From Ruminococcaceae bacterium UBA1236 (GTDB taxonomy: Bacteria; Bacillota; Clostridia; Oscillospirales; Acutalibacteraceae): a stretch of DNA of 6,716 nucleotides. A program made the position numbers and the translations under genes. The stretch covers positions 11,651 through 18,366 of the forward strand of contig DBWO01000027.1 in assembly GCA_002309055.1 (NCBI GenBank). Reading direction: 5' to 3'. Below, one piece after another: positions 1 to 6,339 of this stretch; position 1 is the first letter of the stretch, and each line of letters begins with the position of its first letter. The notes under the pieces are model-generated. The model did no database searches and had not been told where the DNA came from. It was given only the letters and a program-made list of their open reading frames with translations.

Positions 1-255
1 GCCGAGGATATCGCATCGGTCGATGCCGGTTATCTCGCCGCGGTTGACGAAACGGACTATGACCTGCTGGCAGAGGAGTTGATTAAAACTCTCTCGGATG
101 ACGAAAAAGCGCTTTACGATTTGCGGTTTGTGCGCAGAACCGCAGTTAACGATATTGCCGTTATGCTGGGTATTTCACCCGCAGCGGTCTCTATGAGACT
201 GAAACGCCTGAAAGATAAAGTAAAAATGAAAGTATATGAGAAAGGAGGCGGATGA
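1..255 (+). CDS. Sigma-70 family (ECF-like) RNA polymerase sigma factor, C-terminal part
   Basis: The reading frame is open from the first base to the TGA at 253-255, giving 84 residues; the start lies outside the window. The visible part is the region 4 (-35 recognition) end of a sigma factor. A short acidic linker (about residues 14-35) leads to the helix-turn-helix at about residues 48-70, with the pattern A-V-N-D-I-A-x-M-L-G-I-S-P-A-A-V-S-M-R-L-K-R-L. This matches the typical 'ExAxxLgiSxgtVksrlxRar' form of sigma region 4. A basic helix and a short Gly tail follow. Its role would be to direct core RNA polymerase to a dedicated promoter set, possibly including its own operon. The next gene starts 1 nt after the stop, and its Shine-Dalgarno lies inside this gene's last codons, so the two are probably translationally coupled. 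An ECF sigma is the best reading given the anti-sigma-like neighbour, but region 2 is not visible. A non-sigma DNA-binding protein with a sigma-4-like HTH is the main alternative. Confidence 0.82.
   Translation, partial: AEDIASVDAGYLAAVDETDYDLLAEELIKTLSDDEKALYDLRFVRRTAVNDIAVMLGISPAAVSMRLKRLKDKVKMKVYEKGGG
241..248 (+). promoter_or_regulatory. Ribosome binding site selecting the TTG start at 257
   Basis: AAAGGAGG lies 8 nt upstream of TTG (257-259), an ideal spacing. The in-frame ATG at 236 lies upstream of this site and has no purine-rich motif of its own. The TTG is therefore preferred as the start of the membrane protein gene. Confidence 0.75.
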
Positions 256-256
256 A

Positions 257-1207
257 TTGAGTGCAATAGTTGTAAATAAGAGCATACTTCTCAGCGAAGA
301 TTTCACCGGAAACCTTGAAGAAGCTCTCTGCGCATATCTTAATAACCTTATTGATGAAGAACTCGCCAAAGGCGACGAAACAGATTTTGACCTTATAGAC
401 GAATACGCCGACGCGATAAACTGTATCCGTGAAAACGGCGCCGATATACTTCCTGTTATCTCAGACCGGGATTTTATGAAGAGAATCGGCATTGCGCCCA
501 AATCGCCCGCGTTTAAGATAGCGGCAATCGCCGCCGCTCTGGCGGTTGTTATCGGAATCGGCGCTGTCACAACTCAGGGCTCGCCGTCCGAGATTGCCCG
601 TGATGTAGCAAAGTATTTCAGAGAATTATTCAATGTATATGAGCTTGAACCGGTCACCGAACAGATTCCCGAAACCACTACTGCCAAAGCAGATGAAAGC
701 ACAACACAGATAATAAAAATCAAATGGATTGAGCTGAGATTCGGCGACAGCTTCCGCCGTGAATACTATGTGGGAGAGAGCTTTGATAAAACGGGGCTTG
801 AGGTTGTTGCTTTGACAACTGAAGGAAGCTATACAACGGATGATTATACAGTAAAATTTGATTCTCCCTTTGCCGAAAAAGCAGGCGAGCAGACAGTTAC
901 GGTCACGGCTTACGGCTTCACCGAAAGCTTCAAGGTCAGAATTCTGAATAACGAAAAAACGCCGATACTCAATTCTATCTATGCCACATTCCCCGAAGGC
1001 TTTGATTTCACCTACAATGGTGAGCCGGACTTAAGCGGAATGCAGGTTTACGCGGTTTACAGCGACGGAAAGGAGCAGGAGCTTCCTTCCGGGGAGTACA
1101 GCGTAACGATTAACGAAACAAAACTTCCGTTCAGGAATACCGCCGCAGTAAAAATAGAGTATTGCGGCTGCACAAGCGAATTTGTGATGAAGGAGGTATT
1201 GAAATGA
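257..1207 (+). CDS. Putative anti-sigma factor: single-pass membrane protein with two extracytoplasmic Ig-like (Big_3-type) domains
   Basis: The product is 316 residues from a TTG start chosen for its spacing to AAAGGAGG; an in-frame ATG at 236 would add 7 residues. The N-terminal 85 or so residues are acidic and probably helical, and are predicted to be cytoplasmic. One membrane segment follows at about 88-106 (Ile/Ala/Val/Gly-rich, after a Lys-flanked PKSPAFK stretch). A Thr/Glu-rich linker spans about 135-150. Two Ig-like domains follow at about 153-230 and 238-314. Both show the group 3 bacterial Ig pattern: YYVGESFDKTGLEV then V-T-V-T-A-Y-G in the first, and F-x-Y-N-G-E-P-D-L-S-G-M-Q-V in the second. 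Position directly after a sigma gene, plus cytoplasmic-TM-outside topology, suggests it sequesters that sigma factor and senses something at the cell surface. No HxxxCxxC zinc anti-sigma motif is visible, so the anti-sigma role rests on context. It overlaps the LRR gene by 4 nt (ATGA). It could instead be a membrane-anchored surface protein with no sigma contact. Confidence 0.68.
   Translation: MSAIVVNKSILLSEDFTGNLEEALCAYLNNLIDEELAKGDETDFDLIDEYADAINCIRENGADILPVISDRDFMKRIGIAPKSPAFKIAAIAAALAVVIGIGAVTTQGSPSEIARDVAKYFRELFNVYELEPVTEQIPETTTAKADESTTQIIKIKWIELRFGDSFRREYYVGESFDKTGLEVVALTTEGSYTTDDYTVKFDSPFAEKAGEQTVTVTAYGFTESFKVRILNNEKTPILNSIYATFPEGFDFTYNGEPDLSGMQVYAVYSDGKEQELPSGEYSVTINETKLPFRNTAAVKIEYCGCTSEFVMKEVLK
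1191..1196 (+). promoter_or_regulatory. Ribosome binding site selecting the ATG start at 1204
   Basis: AGGAGG lies 7 nt before ATG (1204-1206). It rules out the upstream in-frame TTG at 1162, which would place 14 charged residues before an otherwise clean signal peptide. Confidence 0.85.
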
Positions 1208-4200
1208 AAGACACTTTTAAAAAGCTTATTGCGCTTGTTTTGTGCGCATTGATGGCCGGCAGTCTGTTTAACTGGTCATATATAAAACCGGATGCAAATG
1301 CAACACTCGTTGTCGGTGATAAGCCTACGGCAGACTTAGGCAATAAACAATATGTATCGGGCAATTATATCTATCAGGCTGATTTGCCTACGGATGTGCC
1401 GCAGTCTGTCGGAATAGGCTTGGGAAGCAACTATGACAGATATTTGCCGTCAAACAGGATTGTAATAATCGGATACACAGGAAACGCGACTCGTTTGACT
1501 ATTCCATCAAAGATTGACGGATACACGGTAGGAAGAATCGGCCCCAATGCGTTCAAGCCGTCATCAACCTGCCACACCGAAAACCTTACCTATGTCAAAA
1601 TACCCTCAAGCGTTTATATGCTCGCAGGTAAATGCTTTGCAAATTGTACAAATCTCAGTAAAGTTGTTCTCTCAGAAGGGCTTGAATATATGATAGATTC
1701 TCCCTTTTCCGGATGCACAAAACTAACTGAAATAAAACTTCCATCCACAATTATCGGTCTGTTTTTAGCCTTTAATAATACAGGCATAACAGAAGTTACC
1801 GTTCCTGCTGCGAAAGACACGGAACACGACTGCATGGAATTAGGAGAAGGCAATTGGGATATTCTTCATAATTTGAATTCCGTTTTGGGCACTTCTCCCG
1901 TCAAAAAACTGACAATTAACAAGAACAATGTTCAGTATTGTCCACCGGTATCTACATCACAAGAGATTGTTTTTAACGGCACAGTTATTCCTATGAATGT
2001 TTATGGGTTCCAAAGCAGTTCGTGTTCAACACCTAAAGTTGTATTCAAAAAAGGTATACCGAATGATCTTGGAATATCGGCAGCATTCAGCGGTTATACA
2101 AGACATATTGACCCAAACGGCGGCATATGGTTTGACCACGGCGAGCCCGATGAAACAACATTAAGCGGAGATTATGAATATATTCTAAATTCGCATTCCG
2201 AAGCGGTAATCACCGCATACACCGGCACAGCCGCATCGGTAAATATTCCTTCTGCTCTTGACGGGCACTCTGTTGTAAGAATCGGCGATTATTCATTCAT
2301 AAACAACACAAATATTGTTTCCGTACATTTGCCTGCCGGTATTAAAGGAATAGGTACATACGCTTTTTACGGATGCAGTCAGCTTTCAAGCATAAACCTG
2401 CCGGAAGGAATTACGGAAATCGGTCTTGATGCTTTCGGGTACTGCGCGGCGCTGAGCGGAATAACTCTGCCGGAGTCGCTTGAGTATCTCGGCGATTATG
2501 CCTTTGAAAACACTTCTCTTACCGGGATTGTCATTCCCTCAAAAATAACCTCACTCGGCAATTCCCTGTTCAAAAACTGCACTTCTCTGAATGATATTAC
2601 CGTAAGAGGAGTAATAACTTATATCGGGGCATATTGTTTCAGTTTTTGCTCTTCACTAGCCGATTTTAATTTCTTAAGCAGCGTGAAAGCTATTGGCGAC
2701 GGCGCATTTGCATCGAGCGGAATCAGAGAGGCTAATATGTGCAGCCTCAGACGAACAGGAATTAATCTTTTTAAAGAATCCTCTTTAGAGAGAGTTAGTA
2801 TTTCAGGCGAAGGGCTTGAACTGAGTAACACTTTTACAGGAGCAACACGGCTTAAAACCGCAGAAATCGGCAGAGGAGTCACAGCTGTTTATAAAGAGAC
2901 ATTTATGGGCTGTGCTATGCTTGAAACACTTACCATAGGCGAAGATGTCGCGTATATTTCAAATGACGCTTTTACGGGATGTAACAATCTGAAAATTCTG
3001 TATTATAATGCAGTTGATGCTTCAACAAAATTTTCGCTTACGGTCACAGATGTCAAAGAAGAGCCGGATCTAAATCAAACACGATATAGGGATTTGTCTC
3101 CATTCAAAGTTTCCTTAAATAATATCGTAATTGGCAACAAGGTCAGAGCAATCGGCGAAGGACTGTTTGCCAATCAGAAAAAAATTACATCCATATACCT
3201 GCCGATGAGTGTCAGAACTATCAGAATGCTTGCATTTTTCAACTGTTCTGAACTTGAAACGGTTATATGGAATTCACCGATAAAAAAGGTGGATGTTGCT
3301 GCGTTCTGGGGCTGTGAAAAACTCACAAATTTCAACTTTAATAATCTTTCAACAACAAACCTCAGAGCTTTTGCTTACACCGATATAGTAACCATTTCTC
3401 TCGGCTCTGTTTCACAGTCGACAGATTATTCGGAGCCGGAGGAAAATCTTGAGCAGAGCGCGCCACTCAAAGCAAAAAGCGCAATTTCTGAAAGCAGCAT
3501 TGAAGAAGAGTATTACGAAGATGAGGAAGAGCAAATTGCACTCACGATTATCGCAGAAGAATCATTTGAAAACAATATGTCGCTTGAAACCGTCGGCATA
3601 GGCGGAACTGTTGAAACAATTGAGACAAAAGCTTTTGCAAATTGTGAAAATCTTGAAAAGGCGGTCATTTCCGACAGTGTTACAGAAATAGCAAATGATG
3701 CGTTTATAAACTGCCCGAAGCTTACAATTTACTGCACAGAAAATTCTCCTGCTCATCTTTATGCTCAGGCAAACGGAATCAGAGTTACTACACTTGTAAT
3801 TGACCCGATACCAAATTATGCTTACACCGGCAAAGCAATCAAGCCCGAAATAAATGTTTCCTGCTCAGGTGACAGGCTGGAAAAAAGTGTTGACTTCAGC
3901 ATATCATATTCAAACAATGTCAATGCCGGAACAGCAAATGTTTATGTAAACGGCAAAGGGGATTACGAAATGCTTTCCTCAACTGCTCACTTTACTATTT
4001 ATACCAGGGATATTTCTTCCGGAACGGTTTCTTCCATTCCGACTCAGAACTATACCGGAAAGGAAGTTACACCCGCAGTAAAGGTTAAGGTTGACGGCAG
4101 AATGCTTATAAAAGGCACGGATTATGATGTTACTTACTATAACAATGTGGCTTCGGGTACCGCTACTGTCAGGATAAACGGAAAAGGCAATTATTCCGGC

Positions 4201-4323
4201 TTGATTACCGAACAGTTTGAAATCAAGAGCCTTTCATCAACCGAAATTATACAAAATAAGATTATGGAGTTTATACGGAATATTTTTGCTGTTCTTCTGA
4301 GTTTGTTTAGCAGAGCAGGATAA
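1204..4323 (+). CDS. Secreted BspA-type leucine-rich-repeat (LRR_5) surface protein with C-terminal Ig-like repeats
   Basis: The product is 1039 residues. A signal peptide is visible (Lys6-Lys7, then a hydrophobic core at 8-22) with possible cleavage after ANA33. LRR_5 repeats of the type 'IGxxAFxxCxxLxxIxLPxxV' fill about residues 86-860. Two stretches (about 86-117 and 334-365) carry the same opening block, YTGxA...IPxxxDGxxVxRIG, so the repeats form two modules. A Ser/Glu-rich insert at about 735-777 (EEEYYEDEEE at 767-776) interrupts the second module. The array closes with the usual cap, CPKLTIYC...A..YA. Two tandem Ig-like repeats follow, each with YTGK (874 and 950, a 76-residue period), a YxNN motif and GKGxY. 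The tail at about 1015-1039 is hydrophobic/amphipathic (KIMEFIRNIFAVLLSLFSRAG); there is no LPXTG motif. BspA-like LRR proteins are known as surface proteins for adhesion or protein binding; the ligand here cannot be read. It is the last gene of the sigma/anti-sigma operon and is probably co-transcribed and coupled through the ATGA overlap. Confidence 0.9.
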   Translation: MKDTFKKLIALVLCALMAGSLFNWSYIKPDANATLVVGDKPTADLGNKQYVSGNYIYQADLPTDVPQSVGIGLGSNYDRYLPSNRIVIIGYTGNATRLTIPSKIDGYTVGRIGPNAFKPSSTCHTENLTYVKIPSSVYMLAGKCFANCTNLSKVVLSEGLEYMIDSPFSGCTKLTEIKLPSTIIGLFLAFNNTGITEVTVPAAKDTEHDCMELGEGNWDILHNLNSVLGTSPVKKLTINKNNVQYCPPVSTSQEIVFNGTVIPMNVYGFQSSSCSTPKVVFKKGIPNDLGISAAFSGYTRHIDPNGGIWFDHGEPDETTLSGDYEYILNSHSEAVITAYTGTAASVNIPSALDGHSVVRIGDYSFINNTNIVSVHLPAGIKGIGTYAFYGCSQLSSINLPEGITEIGLDAFGYCAALSGITLPESLEYLGDYAFENTSLTGIVIPSKITSLGNSLFKNCTSLNDITVRGVITYIGAYCFSFCSSLADFNFLSSVKAIGDGAFASSGIREANMCSLRRTGINLFKESSLERVSISGEGLELSNTFTGATRLKTAEIGRGVTAVYKETFMGCAMLETLTIGEDVAYISNDAFTGCNNLKILYYNAVDASTKFSLTVTDVKEEPDLNQTRYRDLSPFKVSLNNIVIGNKVRAIGEGLFANQKKITSIYLPMSVRTIRMLAFFNCSELETVIWNSPIKKVDVAAFWGCEKLTNFNFNNLSTTNLRAFAYTDIVTISLGSVSQSTDYSEPEENLEQSAPLKAKSAISESSIEEEYYEDEEEQIALTIIAEESFENNMSLETVGIGGTVETIETKAFANCENLEKAVISDSVTEIANDAFINCPKLTIYCTENSPAHLYAQANGIRVTTLVIDPIPNYAYTGKAIKPEINVSCSGDRLEKSVDFSISYSNNVNAGTANVYVNGKGDYEMLSSTAHFTIYTRDISSGTVSSIPTQNYTGKEVTPAVKVKVDGRMLIKGTDYDVTYYNNVASGTATVRINGKGNYSGLITEQFEIKSLSSTEIIQNKIMEFIRNIFAVLLSLFSRAG

Positions 4324-4342
4324 ACTCCGGATAACAAACAGC

Positions 4343-4371
4343 GTGCCAAGCGGGGATTTCCCGCTTGGCAC
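4343..4371 (+). terminator. Strong hairpin after the LRR gene, probable transcription terminator
   Basis: GTGCCAAGCGGG (4343-4354) pairs perfectly with CCCGCTTGGCAC (4360-4371) across the 5-nt loop GATTT, starting 20 nt after the LRR stop codon. The downstream T-run is weak (GCGTTTTATG at 4375-4384), so it may act with help from other factors or as an mRNA 3'-end stabiliser. Its position between convergent genes supports a terminator role. Confidence 0.7.
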
Positions 4372-4556
4372 AGTGCGTTTTATGCGTATGCAACTATATT
4401 GTATGCGGAAGTTTGCCGTGCTGATTCTTATGTTCAATATGTGAGACTCTTCTGCTCAAGCCCTTCCAAAATGAAGAATATCTTCAAATCGTTCCTATCT
4501 GCAGTGCAACAGAACTAAACCAATACATTGAAAATTACGAAGATGTATAAGAAAGT
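4372..4556. other. Intergenic stretch with a possible short gene remnant
   Basis: This region lies between the two hairpins and has no gene with a ribosome binding site. On the + strand, one frame is open from 4425 to the TAA at 4548-4550. It encodes about 41 residues that look protein-like (for example PFQNEEYLQIVPICSATELN), but there is no ATG and no Shine-Dalgarno, and a TGA stands just upstream at 4422. A neighbouring frame has ATG at 4382 and reads 20 codons, including MRKFAVLILMF, before a TGA at 4442-4444. Together these could be a frameshifted vestige of a small gene. Chance open reading is equally possible, and I do not recognise a family. Confidence 0.25.
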
Positions 4557-4586
4557 AACGCTCACAGGCATCTGCCCGTGAGCGTT
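4557..4586 (-). terminator. Intrinsic terminator of the transporter gene
   Basis: On the minus strand, AACGCTCAC (complement of 4578-4586) pairs with GTGAGCGTT (complement of 4557-4565), a 9-bp stem. An inner GGC/GCC pairing is possible. The stem is followed by the T-rich ACTTTCTTATA. It lies about 33 nt past the transporter stop codon. The + strand side is also fairly T-rich (4585-4607), so it may work in both directions. Confidence 0.7.
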
Positions 4587-4618
4587 TACGATATATTCTG
4601 TTTCTTTCAGCCGGGGAT

Positions 4619-6136
4619 TTAAGCTTCTTTTCCGCTCTCTTCTTCGGCTATTTTATCAAGTTCTTTTACTTCCTGAGCCATTGCCGCGCGTCTTTCAAAC
4701 ATCTCGGCATACATTCTCTCTCTCTTTTCACCGCTCAGGTCATAGAAGAGCTTGGGCAATATGGAAGCAATACTCGTGATAACGGGCAGGATGGTGCACA
4801 TCCAGAAGAGCGAATATTCTGTCTTTTCGCTCTGTCCTCCAAAGCCCGCTCCCTCGACATAACCGACCTTGTGAAGGATGATGGTCTTTATTGTGTTGCC
4901 GAAGGTATTGATAAGCTTTCTGGGCAGCTCTTTTGCAACGCCCGTGAGGCCCTCGTTTCTGTAGCCGTTTTTCCACTCGCCGTAGTCGATGGATTCGTTT
5001 CTCATTTCCTCCGGAATAACGGACCTTATGCCCCAGAAGAACATCCATATGGTTTCGCGCAGCATAAACGCCGGTATCATCACGCTGAGCCTCTTGTAGT
5101 TCTTGTTGATTGAACCGATGAGGAAAACGCCCACCATAAGGAAATCGTTGATATGCGAGCCGAAAATCCAGAGTGTCTTTGTGGAGAATTTTTCTCTTGC
5201 CCAGGGCACATAGGAGTAAGAAATGGGGGATACAATCGCGCCCGGTATGCCGACAATTGTGGACATCGTCGCGAGACCGAGAACGTTTATGTAATAATAG
5301 TTTACGCCGGAGCCGATGCTGAACGCTCCGAGGAATTCGGAGAGGGTGATGAGCAGCAGGGGCTTGTTTGTGAATATGGATTTGAAGCTCGCCTTGATGC
5401 TGGGCTTGTCAACAGTCTGGTTGACTCTTTCTTTTGCAATGAATGCAAATATGATAGCGAAAAGTCCGCTCACGATGCTGCAGAAAACGCCCGCCGAAAC
5501 ATAGAGCGAGGGCATCTTTATTTTGAGCTTCCCGTGGTTTACAAGGTCTATGAGAAGACCCATGATTATTTCGGGACCCTTTTCAACAAAGCCCGAGAGC
5601 AGGTTTGCCTCCGTGATAAGGCGTGTGCGGTCGATAACATTGGGCGTTATCGTCGCGAGCATGCCCGTTCTGGCGATACCGCTGAGTGAGCCCGCGAGGT
5701 TCTGCACGAGGCTGAGTATCAGGTAAAACCCGAGTTTTCCCATGTCGTACATCCCGCGCGCGCCGATTGTGAGGGGCATTGTCCAGTAAAGGATGCAGAG
5801 CATAACGCCGGGTATGGCGTACACTATGAGCCAGGGCTTGAATTTGCCCCAGCGGGTCCTCGTTTTGTCAACGATAGCGGCAAGGAACATATCATTGACA
5901 ATGTCCCAAAGGCCGACTATGAAGCTGACAACGCTCTGGAATTTAAGACCGATTTTAACTATATCGGTGATATAGATATCGGTGTATTTGTTGATGTTGA
6001 AGGATTGGGCAATGTCGTAAAGAATGTATGCGGCGGTCTCTTTGGTGCCTACATATCGGCGGTCCTTATGAGCCGCGGCCGTTGACATAGATTCATTTAC
6101 AACTTCCTCTTCAGCCAAATTTGAGGCCACAGGCAT
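4619..6136 (-). CDS. GPH-family (MelB-like, MFS_2) sugar:cation symporter
   Basis: The product is 505 residues, a usual length for glycoside-pentoside-hexuronide:cation symporters, which import sugars with Na+ or H+ through about 12 membrane helices. Hydrophobic segments fit 12 spans (for example about 66-88, 100-119, 210-235, 259-285, 321-342, 443-465). Family hallmarks are present. WDIVND at 77-82 matches the MelB helix II motif WDAIND, keeping both Asp residues of the cation site (D78, D82). DKTRTRWGKFKPW at 90-102 is the loop 2-3 signature. DYGEWKNGYRNEG at 384-396 corresponds to the MelB helix XI DYGE(Y/W)K motif with its functional Lys. A charged tail (about 469-505) follows the last helix. 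AGGAGAGGAG just before the ATG supports the start. The substrate is unknown: no glycosidase or sugar enzyme is adjacent. It is convergent to the LRR gene and divergent from the SPFH gene, and has its own promoter and terminator, so it is probably monocistronic. Confidence 0.88.
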   Translation of the reverse strand: MPVASNLAEEEVVNESMSTAAAHKDRRYVGTKETAAYILYDIAQSFNINKYTDIYITDIVKIGLKFQSVVSFIVGLWDIVNDMFLAAIVDKTRTRWGKFKPWLIVYAIPGVMLCILYWTMPLTIGARGMYDMGKLGFYLILSLVQNLAGSLSGIARTGMLATITPNVIDRTRLITEANLLSGFVEKGPEIIMGLLIDLVNHGKLKIKMPSLYVSAGVFCSIVSGLFAIIFAFIAKERVNQTVDKPSIKASFKSIFTNKPLLLITLSEFLGAFSIGSGVNYYYINVLGLATMSTIVGIPGAIVSPISYSYVPWAREKFSTKTLWIFGSHINDFLMVGVFLIGSINKNYKRLSVMIPAFMLRETIWMFFWGIRSVIPEEMRNESIDYGEWKNGYRNEGLTGVAKELPRKLINTFGNTIKTIILHKVGYVEGAGFGGQSEKTEYSLFWMCTILPVITSIASILPKLFYDLSGEKRERMYAEMFERRAAMAQEVKELDKIAEEESGKEA

Positions 6137-6161
6137 TTCTCCTCTCCTGAAAATCCTTTAT

Positions 6162-6190
6162 ATTTTAACATAGCGTTAAATTATTTGCAA
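6162..6190 (-). promoter_or_regulatory. Promoter of the transporter gene (sigma-A type, extended -10)
   Basis: On the minus strand, TTGCAA (-35, 6185-6190) and TAAAAT (-10, 6162-6167) are separated by 17 bp, with TGT directly before the -10 as an extended element. The expected start is near 6155, giving a leader of about 20 nt that already holds the Shine-Dalgarno. Confidence 0.65.
6164..6180. promoter_or_regulatory. Palindrome over the transporter -10 region, candidate operator
   Basis: TTTAAC (6164-6169) and GTTAAA (6175-6180) form a perfect 6-bp inverted repeat around the 5-nt centre ATAGC. It overlaps the -10 and the spacer, where a repressor would block polymerase. Sugar transporter genes are often controlled by LacI-type repressors that bind such dyads, but the regulator here is not known, and AT-rich palindromes also arise by chance. 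Confidence 0.4.
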
Positions 6191-6275
6191 CAACACAGTT
6201 CTTTTTTGTTTATTTAGTCTTATAAAAGGCGATAAAATTGTGCATTTAGCCAAGCCGCGCGGAGTCCCTGTTTTA

Positions 6276-6304
6276 TTGACATGAATTTTCCCGTGTGATA
6301 TAAT
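6276..6304 (+). promoter_or_regulatory. Consensus sigma-A promoter of the SPFH gene
   Basis: TTGACA (6276-6281) and TATAAT (6299-6304) are both exact consensus hexamers with the ideal 17-bp spacer. Transcription would begin near 6311, about 29 nt before the ATG. This predicts strong housekeeping expression unless repressed. Confidence 0.88.
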
Positions 6305-6339
6305 TTTTCTGTATATAAAACCGAAAGGAGTCTTTACTC

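Noticed and set aside
175..570. Minus-strand open frame opposite the sigma and membrane protein genes
   Set aside because: Ser/Ile/Ala-rich shadow translation with no Shine-Dalgarno; both opposite-strand genes have strong family support.
1234..1248. Possible lipobox (LVLC, residues 11-14) in the LRR signal peptide
   Set aside because: The residue before Cys is Leu instead of Gly, Ala or Ser, and the Cys lies in the middle of the hydrophobic core, so lipoprotein processing is unlikely.
3823..4230. DNA repeat or CRISPR-like array in the 3' part of the LRR gene
   Set aside because: The repetition is at protein level only (two diverged Ig-like repeats of 76 residues); the DNA copies are not near-identical and there are no spacers.
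4343..4586. Small RNA gene or mobile-element ends formed by the two hairpins
   Set aside because: The two hairpins have unrelated sequences, no transposase or target duplication is seen, and each is well explained as a terminator of a convergent gene.
5153..5689. Long + strand open frame (178 codons) inside the transporter gene, plus other open frames there
   Set aside because: It lies antisense to a clear GPH transporter, has no ribosome binding site, and its composition (many Cys, Arg, Glu) is typical of a shadow of a membrane protein gene.
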